Below, piece after piece: positions 46,873 through 60,402 of a stretch of 64,000 nt of DNA. The position numbers and the translations under genes were made by a program. The notes beneath the pieces were generated by a model. It had not been told where the DNA came from, made no database searches, and saw nothing but the letters and a program-made list of their open reading frames with translations. The stretch covers positions 94,312,319 to 94,376,318 of the forward strand of contig OX235264.1 in the NCBI GenBank assembly GCA_944472135.2, given 5' to 3'. Source of the DNA: Trichobilharzia regenti. Lineage: Eukaryota; Platyhelminthes; Trematoda; Strigeidida; Schistosomatidae. Each line of letters opens with the position of its first letter. Position 1 is the stretch's first letter.

Positions 46873-48611
46873 CACTAGTTTGCTGAGCCCACACACACAC
46901 ACACTCAGTCATGATGACATATCATATGAGACAGGGAGACACATGTGACATGCATGTGTGTGTGTATTGAGAGGAGTGGAGACTAGTGAAGCCAATCACC
47001 ACAGCTGTGCAGTTTCAATCACATCAATGAAGTCACCTGTCTTCCCACCAATTGTAAGTGAGATCGAAAGACTTATTACAACTGGTCAACAATTTTCGTC
47101 GTCACACACAACGACAGCATCTGAAACATCTGTCGGTTAGATAGTGGTGACACACGCTAACATCGATTTATGAACATTGCTTTTTCTCTCCCTGATTATA
47201 CGGATCTCTGTTGCGTGTATTTGTGGTTCATACTATGAGTCGATGCATTGATGAACAGCTTACTGAATCGACGACGTGTTTGTCAGCCTTCAGTGGTTAC
47301 CTACGTTTTCAAAAAATCAAGACAACACTGTTCCTTTGGATCACATCATCTAATCTATGCTTACTGACATTGTTCCACTACCTCGTGCATTTCAAATAAT
47401 AGTGAACCGATTTATTACTATGAAGTAATACTGGTTGGAATGCTGGTCATTTACACATATTGTGAGGCTCTACCACCTGTGTGATTGGAACAACGATACT
47501 TGGACCGAAGTGTGTGTCTCATACTTAGAGTGTATTTGAATAATATAGAATGGACCACAACGGTCAGTGAACTGTGTTCTTTGAAATTTTTGCTTCTAGC
47601 TAGTGAATTCATGATTGTCACTTTGTTCAGATTGTTATTCGCTGTTAATGTGTACTTGAATGCAATCTCCGATATTCATCATCGTCGCTGATATGATAAT
47701 GCTGTGAGTTCAGGAATTTAGCCTCCGATCAGATCACCGATTATTTCGCCCTTTCAGGAATGAATATTGGGAATTATTCTCAGGCTATTTGTTCATGTGA
47801 ATACTTGAAATCCGTATTCTAAAGCAATAGTACACTGAATCGCCATTATAATCACATAAATAACACTAATTTCATAAACACTTGTATATATTTACATATG
47901 AAAAAGACTGTAAACTGTGAGGTTGTTTTCTAAGGGTTATGCATGCGTATCGCCTCTGATGAATATTACTGCATAACACTGTAGGAGTTCATTAGTGTCT
48001 TCAGTGGAATAAATTTGAGTCAATTTATTCACACTGAGATTGAGTTCTCGTAACGCTGCCTAACACTGTAGGAATTTATGGAAATATATTTTACTCTCAA
48101 TAGAATTAATTAGCGCAAATTTCTGTGCACGCAGATTGAGTCCTCACAACGCTTTCTCGTGTCTGAATCACGCAAATTTGCATCAGCTTCACAAAATGTT
48201 TGTAGGGTTAGGTATTTGAATAAAGGAGAATAGAAATATCCATCATTCAAAATTGTTTCTTCGCGGTGTGTCCCACTGTCTTCTTAGGCTTCCATGATTT
48301 TGGAAGATAGGTGATGCAAAATCTGTCCGCGTCAACGTAGTGAAGAAGGACTATGTTGAGACATTGATCAATGAATAGAGATTGTGCACTGTGGTGGAAT
48401 ATCATTCGACTGTGAATCGTTTGATAAAGTCTGACAGTGTTATGTGCAACGATTATTAGTAATAAAATGTGCTTGACTCGCCATCAGTAAATATGACTGC
48501 ATGACACTGTGATAGTCCATCGAAGTATGTTCTATTCACAATGGAATTGTTTCGAGGTAATTTCAATTTGTCGACACTGCTCATTGTCGTGTTCTCAGGC
48601 AATACAGAGTG

Positions 48612-48880
48612 ATGTCAACCGATAAGTCAGTTAGTGATCATGAAGAACTAGGTTAATTCCGTGAATGTTTAAATAGAGACAAGCTTGAAGGCATGCATGA
48701 TAGATGGACTGTGCATGAACACAAGGATACATCTCACTTCGCTGATAGATGGAGAGTTGTGTACATTTATGTTAAATACTTGCTCTTTTTACCCCAGCTG
48801 GTGGATTCCATTGGAAGTTTACTTTATTGATCACCGCGGCATTCCTTAACAAGTAATCAAGTAAGGGAATTGTTGGATGA
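48612..48880 (+). pseudogene. HEELGYF-family remnant in unit 2, right arm
   Basis: Carries the same TAA interruption as 32533-32800, so both descend from one already broken copy. Confidence 0.32.
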
Positions 48881-50930
48881 TTTCGTGAAAGTCAAACAAT
48901 ATATAATTATCATTTCACGGATAACAAGCACTTCACTTGTTATCCTAACATATTTTAAAATTGTTTATTTTGTTTATGCTTGTGTGATTGAATTTTGACA
49001 CGACTACGAGGAACTGATGAATCATAATCTGAACATATTTATATTCACGTGCTTATTCTACGTTTTCCCAACGTGTAACGGATGCCTGAGGAAATGTGGT
49101 CCCTCCACGCCTGAAAAATGGCTGACGAAATCAACCAAACACCGCAGTCACGATTGAAATTAGGGTATAACAATAATATATCTGCTCTTCTTATCTCTCC
49201 GGAACCGAATTAGCAGATAAGACGAAAACTAAATATTTTAAACTTGCCACACATTCCAGTTGCCACGTATCCCCCAAATTTAATTAATAATAGATTACCA
49301 CTTTCATCTTTTCTTTGTTAACATTAACCACAATCTTCTTCATTCTTCTCTGTCTGCACAATATAGGAATATTAGTCGAGTGGTTGATTGCATATTGTCG
49401 TAGAGTTGAAGTACCAGTAGAACGCATCCAAATCAAATATTATTCCTAATTTATACGTCATCGAGTCCAGCAGCCCCAAGAATCACTGTGTTGCAGAATA
49501 GAATAATTTATATAAGACTAAGAGGGACATTTGACATTTATAGTTCTCAGTTACTTGGCCTTGTTTGGTCACATGTATGATAGTCGCACTGGCTCGAGGA
49601 TTTACCTCAACTGTCCATCAGCATCGATCATAACATGATATCCTCTTTTCTATTTTCGTCTATACGAATAATACAAATTCGTATTCTTTCTCAAGAGTAC
49701 ACCTACTCTCCCTCATAAACTCATATACCACGAAAATACCATAATTACATGTAAATATGGATAATAAAGTGTAAAGAGACAGGTTGTTGTTCAGGAGGTT
49801 ACCAGTGCGTAATAATTAACTTAGTCGACGTACTGGAGGTGTGCTGAATTCTGGCCACACAATCCACAACATCTCAGAAAATAGGATGAAACTATATGTG
49901 TGACTCGACTCTGTCAGAAATATAGCTTGCAAAATCGGCGACTTTGTTTGAGAATTTTTCATAATTCTGAATATATTTCGCTAATTTAGATACTGAGATC
50001 TATCATTACCTAATATCTCTCCTAGTAGTATTCAGATTATACATTACTGAGCCAACGCGAGTTTTAAGTCTGTTGGCTGGGACGATGTTATAGCTAAGAA
50101 TAATTTTTGGCATGCATTAATTTCCTACATTATTCAACACAACGAAATTAGGCAACTGTGTTTCCGTGATTTCTTCTACCGAAAGCTTCATGATCTGGTC
50201 AGAATGATCTCGTGCTCACTGACTTCATAAAACCAGGTGTGTATTCGATGCCAGAAACACGATCACTTCGCTACAACATCCAGTCAAATGATTGTGATCG
50301 GCTTCTCTGAACAACCATCAAGGTTCTAAAATATAAAAACGAAATAAAAGGAATGAGCGGTACGATAATGATACAACATATTTCTCAATAATATCACTAA
50401 TTATCACATATCATTCGTTTTATGTTTGTGAGACAGTAGAGTTTGTGTGATTTTCAGTAATGTCATCAGGTCAGCGTGTCTCGACACACCTGATAATCTG
50501 GTGATAATTATTATCTGTGAATTCCATCAGTGAATGGAGTAAAATCCTTTCATGATGTCTATCACATATGACTGTGTGAATATATTGATTATAAAACTTG
50601 AAGAATACGTAGAAACAAGAATGGGTCTCACGACCACACTAATTAGTTTTCGCTTTCTCAACAGATTTGGCTTCAGAGAGATAACGAGAACGCGTATTCT
50701 CGTAATATTTCACTCCGAATCGTAAGTATCATATTTCACTGATTCCGTCAGCCAATATTTTTAAATGTCCTGTGATTACGTTTGTACAGACATCAGTTAG
50801 ACGTTATGATAACGACGAATGCGCGCGTCAATATATGTACAGTGATCTTTTGATTTATCAGTGATGCTGTGCTTCGGCACAAATCAGTCATACATGGATA
50901 AACGAAAACCAACAATACTGAAATGTGTAG

Positions 50931-51335
50931 TCAAATACAAGTAAGGTAATTTGATTTCGTGTAATGAAAATTAGAAAGTATTCCATCACCACACGACGTT
51001 TCGCTGGCAGTTATCTTTGTCAAATCAGGGAGAATAGCATTCGCACGATTGTGATTCATGCGGCGATTCCGTCCTATATCGATATCATTGAAGTCTGACT
51101 TGAATTCACCATCGATTGTTGTGAAGCATATCTGCCTACACACACCGATCAGCAGTGATGAGACAACACCTTTCGTCATAGTCACCAGCAAGATGTCGGA
51201 GAAACTAAAGAAAATTATCGAAGAGTCATGCATGGAAAACGACTGAATCAATATGAAGGCAGTATAGAAAGAAATGTGTTCTGCAATCCATGGAAATAAG
51301 AAGAAGCAGGACAAGAGCTGAACCGTCACATACAG
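50931..51335 (-). pseudogene. LYVTVQLLSCFF-type exon, copy 3
   Basis: Inverted copy in core D of unit 2, open throughout. Confidence 0.28.
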
Positions 51336-52300
51336 CTGGAAGTTGGCTGATATGAGAGAGGCCTAAAGAAAATAAAAGCATGGAAGGCAAGACGATCGCA
51401 TAGAATTCATCATGAAGCATTGAGAACAGATTAATTAACAAAAGAAACCTGGAGAATCAAATGAATCAGAAGAATGAGATGACTGTCAAATAACTGTAAC
51501 TTAAGCTCAGACAGAAGAAGGATAGTCACCACGCTCGAGTACGTCGTTCAAGTTAATTATTAGGCACTGGTAACCTCCTGAACAACAACCTGTCTCTTTA
51601 CACTTTATTATCCATATTTACATGTAATTATGGTATTTTCGTGGTATATGAGTTTATGAGGGAGAGTAGGTGTACTCTTGAGAAAGAATAGGAATTTGTA
51701 TTATTCGTATAGACGAAAATAGAAAAGAGGATATCATGTTATGATCGATGCTGATGGACAGTTGAGGTAAATCCTCGAGCCAGTGCGACTATCATACATG
51801 TGACCAAACAAGGCCAAGTAACTGAGAACTATAAATGTCAAATGTCCCTCTTAGTCTTATATAAATTATTCTATTCTGCAACACAGTGATTCTTGGGGCT
51901 GCTGGACTCGATGACGTATAAATTAGGAATAATATTTGATTTGGATGCGTTCTACTGGTACTTCAACTCTACGACAATATGCAATCAACCACTCGACTAA
52001 TATTCCTATATTGTGCAGACAGAGAAGAATGAAGAAGATTGTGGTTAATGTTAACAAAGAAAAGATGAAAGTGGTAATCTATTATTAATTAAATTTGAAG
52101 GATTTCAAATATACCCATGAACAAATAGCCTGAGAATAATTCTCTGTATTCATTCCCAAATGATCGTCACGAATGGCGATCTGATTGGAGGCTAAATTCT
52201 TGAATTCACAGTATCATAACATCAGCAATGATGATAAATATCGGAGATTGGATTCAAGTACACACTTAAGGCGAATAACAATCTGAACGAAGTGACAATC

Positions 52301-52510
52301 ATGGATAAATTAAGTGACTATGGAAAGGTATTCGACTGTGTCTATCCTGAAGTTATTTGACGAGTTCTTCAATGGCTCAAACTACCGTGTAGCAGAGCAT
52401 TGAAAAATCTCATTCAACAATGAAACGATGATGCAAAGTGGTTCTATAATGTCGTCATGTTGAAGACCCAGAGGGAAGAATCAAAGTCAAACTTTAAAAT
52501 GGAGTCCAAG
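52301..52510 (+). mobile_element. Possible non-LTR RT fragment, unit 2/3 junction
   Basis: Counterpart of 36224-36430; Asp precedes YGKVFD here. Confidence 0.28.
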
Positions 52511-52663
52511 CTATATCATCGTGCTAAAAAACATCCATGGTGGTGAAGCCACTCATCACTCATATGCATTGAGGAGGTCTTAGGCACATCAACCATCATT
52601 TGAATCTATCACCCAAACGTGGTCCTTCTAGTAATGGTTCGATTTCTTTATTGATAATCACGT

Positions 52664-53023
52664 ATGTTTGTTGTTCGACTGAACAAATCATACCTGTATT
52701 ATTCTCTTTGTTGTCTTACAACAATCAGAGTTTTCCGTTCACTGTGGATTGGCGTGTGTAGCCAGATATCCTTCACAACAAACGATGGTGAATTTAAGTC
52801 AGCTTTGATGGATATCGATAGGAGTGAGAAGTTCCGGACGAATCCAAATGATTCGAATCCTATTCTCTACGCATTGACAAAGATGATTGCAGCGAAACGT
52901 CGTGTAGTGAGCGAATACTTTCTAATTTTCATTACATGGAATCGAAGTACTTTACTTGTTATCCAAACATATCTTATAGTTCCTCATTTCCATTTATCTA
53001 TGTGTCATGATATTTTGGAGTAG
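52664..53023 (+). pseudogene. GEFKS-type exon, unit 3
   Basis: As in units 1 and 2, but a one-base difference upstream opens a longer frame of 119 codons. Confidence 0.25.
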
Positions 53024-53287
53024 CCTCAAGGAAATAATAAAGCGTAATCTGACCAAAACTTTTATCATAACTGGCGCATTCCTTGTTATCACAAAGTTTA
53101 ACACATACTTGAGTCTAGCATTTTTCAACTTTGATTGATACATATTTGCATCTTCATACATGAAAGAGACTGTGAAACAGTTTCGACGAATTCATTCGAA
53201 TTAGTCACGTTATTTTTTCTGCAGTCACCTGACGGGGTATGTACACGTCTCCCCAAACATATCTAATAGTTCCTCATTTCCATGTAT

Positions 53288-53497
53288 CTATGTGTCATGA
53301 TATTTTGGCGAAGCCTCAAGGAAATAATACAAATAATAAAAAAGATTTTGGTGTCCTCGCCTGAGATACAATTTTTCTATGACAACAAACTCCGAGCATC
53401 CATCTAATCTTGTTTCCCCATGTCGTCTCTCACTTCCCTTTTCCGAGTTAGCAGGATGGATGTCGTCCATATGAACTGCTGAATGCATTGAGGACAA
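53288..53497 (-). pseudogene. MHSAVHMDD-type ORF, unit 3
   Basis: Shorter counterpart of 37150-37422. Confidence 0.2.
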
Positions 53498-54139
53498 TTC
53501 ATTGATGAGAACAAGTCCATGTCATTCTGTTCCCTTGATTTATCATAAACCATGAGATTGTCGGTATTAAGATTTTGGGTTTTGGGTGGAATATTGTGTT
53601 GTCAGAAGTCTACCTTAGCTGGCTCTACGATTCACCGCTACTGTCGATTCGCCTTAATCATCACATGACATCTGCTATCACCCTTCGACTCAAGAAATGA
53701 AAATCCTAATGTAATAATAATTTAACTTGAAGATCACGTGGAACCAAAAATGAGTGCCACGTTTACGAAAATAAGTTACCGCTTCATCACAGAATTCTGT
53801 TTCAGACATATTAGGAGAGCAGATATTCCAGCAATATTCCCCTCTCAATCGTGTTTCCTTCATTCCGTTAGCCATTTTTCAGGTGTGGTGGGACCACGTT
53901 TCCGCAGACATCTGTTACACGTAAATGAAAATATGTTCAGATTAAGATTTAGCAGTTCCTGGAGGTCTAGTAAAAATTCAATCACACATGCATAAACAAA
54001 ATAAACAATTTTAAGATTTGTTTGGATAACAAGTGAAGTGCTTGTTATCTGTGTAATGATAATCATATATCGATTGACTTTTATGCAAACGTCCAGCAGT
54101 TCGCTTATTTCGTCTCTTATTCCGCGATTCCATGTTGAT

Positions 54140-54350
54140 CATTACAGTAAAATCTCAATGGAATCTACGAGCGAGAGGAAAGATGACACGAATTTGACAA
54201 AAATGTTCACATCTACCGTTGTATCAGTGAACTGAGAAGTATTCTTGTGTTCATGCACAGCCAGTCAATCAGGCATGCCTTCAGGCTTGTCTTTAATTAG
54301 ACACTCATGGAAGCCAGCTAGTTCTTCATCAGTACTAACTGATTTTGAAA
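54140..54350 (-). pseudogene. HEELGYF-family remnant at the Penelope-like junction
   Basis: Unit 3 matches units 1 and 2 up to about 54240. From there the family sequence is of a more diverged subtype up to the Penelope-like element. Confidence 0.3.
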
Positions 54351-54354
54351 TAGA

Positions 54355-55423
54355 AAACTAAGAAGTTTCCTGGTGGACTCACCAGTCTTCCCAATAGTCG
54401 CCGACCGTTTAATGAATAAATTCGAAAATAACTTCTTTTGAAGCCTACTCACTCCTAAAATACGGTTAACATATGTCAATGATATTTTTGTAGTACTAAA
54501 CCGAAATCTACACAATTCATTAGTTGGGAAAATAAACTTTGTATCTCCCAGAATTCAGTTCACTCCGGAAGCAGAATCAGACGTCGGTGAACTACCATTT
54601 CTAGACTGTCTAGTTAAGAGAACATTTTAGTATATCCATATTCAGGAAGAAAACCCACTCCAATAGATATTTAGACTTCAAATCTTCACACCCCATCAGC
54701 TCAAAGATTTCAGTTGTTTCAAGTCTTCTTAGACGACCCCACTCTCTGATAGCGGATGAGAAAGACAAAGAAGAAGAAATATCAAACATTACTGAATCTC
54801 TCAAGCAAAACAATTACCCAAAAAAATTCGTCAACCGTATCAACAAAGACATTAAGTATGGCCGAAAACGCATTCCGAAAAAATGGACATCGATAGTCGT
54901 CATTTCATATAGAGCAGAGACGTCAGACGATATCAGAAGAGTACTCAATCAGCTGGACATTAGAGTTCTCTTCAAAACATCAGACACACTTCAAAGCAAC
55001 TTTGTCCATATAAAAGACCGAATCCCAAAAGATTCTCTATTGAATTATGTCTATAAAATAAAATGCTTGGAATGTGATGCGATAAACATCGGACAGACGT
55101 CTCGAGAAATTGAGGGAATCAGAAGAAATGAACACCGTAGAGCATCTCTTCGACCACCAAGAAATCCAGTTGAATTGCAAAAGCTTGAAAAATCATCAGC
55201 CATAGCCCGTGTACACCCTAACGAATCAGGCCACAAAATTGATTTTGACAATATTGAAATAATCCAGAAAAACTTCAGAAATCACAAAGAATGTCTAATA
55301 TCAGAAGCACTTCGTATCAAGTGGAATCCAAATTGCCTGAATAGGAATGATGGAATAAAACAGAATCTTACCTGGTTACAAGGCCTCCCACCCCATGAAG
55401 TGACAAAGTCAACACGAATGTGA
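54355..55423 (+). mobile_element. Penelope-like element: RT palm remnant and GIY-YIG endonuclease
   Basis: The plus strand reads, with a few stops, SPVFPIVADRLMNKF (RT palm), LTPKIRLTYVNDIFVVL (the YVDD box as YVND), then an open stretch through DIKYGRKRIPKKW and VLFKTSDTL to the GIY-YIG domain at 55040-55423: YVYKIKCLECDAINIGQTSR...RRNEH...SEALRIKWNP. Order and motifs match Penelope-like retroelements, which join an RT to a GIY-YIG nuclease. The catalytic Asp change and stops make it defective. Element-like sequence continues to about 55830. Confidence 0.7.
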
Positions 55424-55829
55424 TAAGCAAGTTCACTATGTAAACACACACTACTTTTATAATTTTCCACACTGATCAAATCCAACAATCTACACTTGAT
55501 TTTAATTTCTATACTAATTGACCTACTTGACAACGAGAAATGACGCCAGACTAACGAACGATGAGCAAGTTATTAAACTTTGTTTTGATATCATAACAGA
55601 CGTACTATTTATTACCTTTGTTACTAAGCTTAGTGATCTTCATTGTGATTTTGACTTTCAATATGTCCTTTTAACTTGACCTAAGTCTATTTTCTCACCC
55701 CTTAACTCTTTGTTATATATATGCTCAGATTTTGTAAGTTCCGGTTTACTTATACTTTGATGAAGCTATTAGCAGCATTACATAGCGAAACGTCAGTAAA
55801 AACAATATCGTTTCGTTTTTCATTCATTG

Positions 55830-57060
55830 GCAAATGCGAAAATATTTATTAATATGTGCTTGAATCTCCATTAGTAAATATTACTGCATGACTCTATGAG
55901 ACCTTATCAAAATATATTCTATCCGCGATGGAATTGATCGCAGGTGATTTCAGTACACAGGGATTGATACACCACACCGCATTTTCAGGAATAAATGGAG
56001 AGAAATATTGCTATAGTAAGGCAAAAATCACACTGACAATTGTCATCACTGCTCATTCTCGTGTGCTAATAATTGTTTCACATAACACTGTGCGACTTAA
56101 TCAAACGATTCACTATCGAATGATACTCCACAATACTGAAAAATTTCTAATATTTGACCAAATTCTCAACATAGTCCTCATTCACTACATCGCCGCTGAG
56201 AGATATTGAGTCACATTTAATGCAGTATTGAATGCAAATGAAGATACGCATGCATAATACCTAGAAAACAACCTCACAGTTTACAGGTTATTTTATATAT
56301 AAATATATACACGTTTCTATAGAATTATTGTGATTTATGTGATTATGAGGGCGATTTAGTGTACTATTCCTTTAGGATGAGGATTTCAAATATACCCATG
56401 AACAAATAGCCTGAGAATAATTCTCTGTATTCATTCCTAAATGGTCGTCACGAATGGCGATCTGATTGGAGGCTAAATTCTTGAATTCACAGTATCATAA
56501 CATCAGCAATGATGATAAATATCGGAGATTGGATTCAAGTACACACTTAAGGCGAATAACAATCTGAACGAAGTGACAATCATGGATTTAGATTTTGCCG
56601 ATGAACGCACTGTATTGGCTGCTTCCCATGTTCAGAACTCTCTGTGAATAGTCACCTGTGATGGAGGACAACACACTTCCATAAATTAAGTGACTATGGA
56701 AAGGTATTCGACTGTGTCTATCCTGAAGTTATTTGACGAGTTCTTCAATGGCTCAAACTACAGTGTAGCAGAGCATTCAAAAATCTCATTCAACAATGAA
56801 ACGATGATGCAAAGTGGTTCTATAATGTCGTCATGTTGAAGACCCAGAGGGAAGAATCAAAGTCAAACTTTCAAGTGAAGTCCCATGTAAAACGCCGTCA
56901 CAGCCTACATACCTAAGACCCGCGATAGCTCGGTATAGATTAGTCTGAATAATTTTCGTGAATTTTGCAAGCTATATTTCTGACAGAGTCGAGTCACACA
57001 TATAGTTTCATCCTATTTTCTGAGATGTTGTGGATTGTGTGGCCAGAATTCAGCACACCT
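55830..57060 (+). other. Diverged module sequence without a clear gene
   Basis: 55830-56340 resembles 38600-39180 at low identity; 56370-56585 matches 52090-52300; 56940-57060 is the end of core D. A frame at 55928-56209 is open for 93 codons but lacks recognisable features. Confidence 0.35.
56585..56880 (+). mobile_element. Possible non-LTR RT fragment with extra FADE-box segment
   Basis: 56585-56680 (DFADERTVLAASH) is absent from the otherwise similar 36224 and 52301 copies; 56681-56880 matches them. Confidence 0.28.
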
Positions 57061-57765
57061 CCAGTACGTCGACTAAGTTAATTATTACGCACTGGTAACC
57101 TCCTGAACAACAACCTGTCTCTTTACACTTTATTATCCATATTTACATGTAATTATGGTATTTTCGTGGTGTATAAGTTTATTCGGAAGAGTAAGTGTAC
57201 TCTTGAGAAAGAATACGAATTTGTATTATTCGTATAGACGAAAATAGAAAAGAGGATATCATGTTATGATCGATGCTGATGGACAGTTGAGGTAAATCCT
57301 CGAGCCAGTGCGACTATCATACATGTGACCAAACAAGGCCAAGTAACTGAGAACTATAAATGTCAAATGTCCCTCTTAGTCTCATATAAATTATTCTATT
57401 CTGCAACACAGTGATTCTTGGGGCTGCTGGACTCGATGACGTATAAATTAGGAATAATATTTGATTTGGATGCGTTCTACTGGTACTTCAACTCTACGAC
57501 AATATGCAATCAACCACTCGACTAATATTCCTATATTGTGCAGACAGAGAAGAATGAAGAAGATTGTGGTTAATGTTAACAAAGAAAAGATGAAAGTGGT
57601 AATCTATTATTAATTAAATTTGGGGGATACGTGGCAACTGGAATGTGTGGCAAGTTTACAATATTTAGTTTTCGTCTTATCTGCTAATTCGGTTCCGGAG
57701 AGATAAGAAGAGCAGATATATTATTGTTATACCCTACTTTTAATCGTGACTGCAGTGTTTGGTTG

Positions 57766-58215
<450 letters not shown>

Positions 58216-59136
58216 GTTGGTGTTAGCAAAGTCGACAACAGTCAGTGTAATTTATGCGTTATACTAAAATACGCCTAACAGCACAACAGAACACTGCGTT
58301 TTAAAGTCTTATTCTTCTTTCTAATTCGGAAGCTCATGTGGAATGCCGAGGTTTCAAGGATGTCTTATATATCCTCGGAAATCAGTGTAGATTTCCTCCG
58401 TGATGTGTTCAGTAGCTATACCTGAAAATCCCAAAAAACACAGTTCACTGATCGCTGCGATCCACTCGAAATTATTCAGAAAACACTCCAAGATACAGAT
58501 CCACACCTCGGTTTAGGTATCGTTGTTCCAAACACACAGGTGGTAGAGCCTCACAATATGTGTAAATGACCAGCATTCCTAACAGTATTATTTTATAGTA
58601 ATAATTCGGTTCACGAAGAATTGAAATGCACGAGGTAGTGCAATAATGTCAGTAAGCATAGTTTACAAGATATGATCCAAAGAAACAGTGTTGTCTTGTT
58701 TTTTTGAAAACGTAGGTAACCACTGAAGGCTGACAAACACGTCGTCGATTCAGTAAGCTGTTCATCAATGCATCGACTCATAGTCTGAACCACAAATACA
58801 CGCAACAGAGATCCGTATAATCAGGGAAACATCATTGTTCATAACTCGATATGAGCGTGTGTCACCACTATCTAACTGACAGATGTTTCAGATGCTGTCG
58901 TTGTGTGTGACGACGAAAATTGTTGACCAATTGTAGTAAGTCTTTCCATCTCACTTACAATTGGTGGAAGGCAGGTGACTTGATTGGTGTGACTGAAACT
59001 GCACAGCTGTGGTGATTGGCTTCACTAGTCTTCACTCCTCTCAATACACACACATATGTATGTCACATGTGTTTCCCTGTCTCATATGATATGTCATCAT
59101 GACTGAGTGTGTCTGTGTGTGCTCAGAAAACTACTG

Positions 59137-59144
59137 TATAAATA
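59137..59144 (+). promoter_or_regulatory. TATA box of the prohormone-like gene at 59204
   Basis: TATAAATA, 67 bases before the ATG. Confidence 0.5.
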
Positions 59145-59203
59145 CGGTGGAGTGACGATGATCGTGTATAGAAGTGTGAACATCAGTCTCGAGTCCATTG
59201 GGA

Positions 59204-59451
59204 ATGCAGTCGAAGTGTCTACGAAATAGATTTGTCATCGGTGTCGTCATCTTCGTCATCCAATTGATCACAGTGTTTGCTGCTGTCGCACACGATACAC
59301 TCGCGATTGATAAACGTGAGTGATTCAAGCTCAGCTAGCTAACTGAGTGGTTATGATATGAATTGACTGTGTGTGTGAAATGCTCTCAATGTCTTTTGTG
59401 TCTTCCATTTTCCCACTAGGTGAGAAGGAGCCGTTTCGATATGGGAGGTAG
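59204..59451 (+). CDS. Prohormone-like gene, copy 7
   Basis: Exon 1 is 59204-59315 and exon 2 is 59420-59451. TATAAATA is at 59137-59144 and AATAAA at 59543-59548. The coding sequence encodes the same precursor; a synonymous ACT to ACA change lies just after the signal peptide. The stretch between exon 2 and the alternative exon 3 is shortened to 44 bases (acceptor GTAGCAG). The copy is part of the 57924-61345 duplicate of 8530-11943. Confidence 0.62.
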
Positions 59452-59752
59452 TCAGTGCGCCTGAGGTTTTCCACACCCGTGTTTGTAGCAGTCCGAAGGA
59501 TTTGAACATTGATTGTGATTACTTTGTATTCTGAAATATCATAATAAACATATATTCGTCTATTCACTTTGTTTTGCATATTGATTTCCGCCTACTGATA
59601 TTTGGTTGATAAGTAGTGGATGTGAATATTCAGTGGTATGATACAGTAGTGGATATACATCCTCGACCATCCATTTAGTGTCTCAATGTCAAGTGTGATT
59701 TTTCACGCCTTAGATATTTTGTGCTGTTGTTCTGTTTTTCCGTGCCTGTTGT

Positions 59753-59974
59753 GTGTCTGTTGTGATGCATATCAGAAGATTATTTAGCTTTGACGGAAAT
59801 TTCACATTGGCCAAAATTATTTGCCTCTGTAACTTTCTTCATAACAATTCGACTAAGTCGACTGAAAATGACCGATATTCACTTGATTGCTCAATGCGAT
59901 TGTCTCATGAGTCGCATCATTTCAGTCAGCGTATATTGCGTTCTCTCGACTGCTTGGAAGTAGTAGTCGACTGA
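59753..59974 (+). pseudogene. MHIRRLFS-type ORF, duplicate of 10356-10577
   Basis: Same frame with a few changes (Leu to Phe in HHFSQRIL). Confidence 0.2.
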
Positions 59975-60168
59975 CTGACAGTAGCACTTTTTGTAATGTC
60001 GTGTCGCCTGTGACATGTTCACTTGTTTTTGTTGGCCTCATAGTGTTGTGCGATTCATGAGACACAGTGATGTGCATGAGTGAAATTAAGAGCACCATTC
60101 CATGCATGATATTTCACTGTAGCAGGTGTGCCTCACTCCTCTGACACTCGACATCTGTTTCATTTCAG

Positions 60169-60402
60169 CGACGGTTCCGCAGTAGCCAGGATGCCCGTCG
60201 ACCTTACTCATGGTTCAAAGCCCGGAACCCTGACGACGAACAGCTGATATCAATTGTCGGCTTGCATAATTTGGACTACCGATGTCTCATAACGAAAATT
60301 TCATACTCCTACCAAAAGAACTGTGTGGAATCAAACTATAAAAATATATCATTACAATGGATGCGGCATCCAAATTTGTCCGAATCTATTGAAATGACAT
60401 AG
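60169..60402 (+). CDS. Terminal exon, copy 2 of 10772-11005
   Basis: The same 78-codon open frame follows the same acceptor. Relative to the first copy I see two synonymous changes and four replacements (Ser to Tyr, Asp to Asn, Arg to Leu, Ile to Leu), and no stop or indel. Confidence 0.35.
   Translation, partial: RRFRSSQDARRPYSWFKARNPDDEQLISIVGLHNLDYRCLITKISYSYQKNCVESNYKNISLQWMRHPNLSESIEMT

Larger units (their letters stand above)
36443..52530 (+). repeat. Tandem unit 2 (about 16.1 kb)
   Basis: Same order as unit 1, but block A is inverted between the prohormone arms, and about 1 kb is added at 45060-46045. C arms are at 48960-49825 and 51545-52098. Confidence 0.8.
52535..54250 (+). repeat. 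Tandem unit 3, truncated
   Basis: Repeats the first 1.7 kb of units 1 and 2 and stops at the HEELGYF remnant before the Penelope-like element. Confidence 0.75.

Noticed and set aside
55282..55533. Minus-strand frame over the Penelope-like nuclease
   Set aside because: The plus strand shows the GIY-YIG motifs; this is a shadow.
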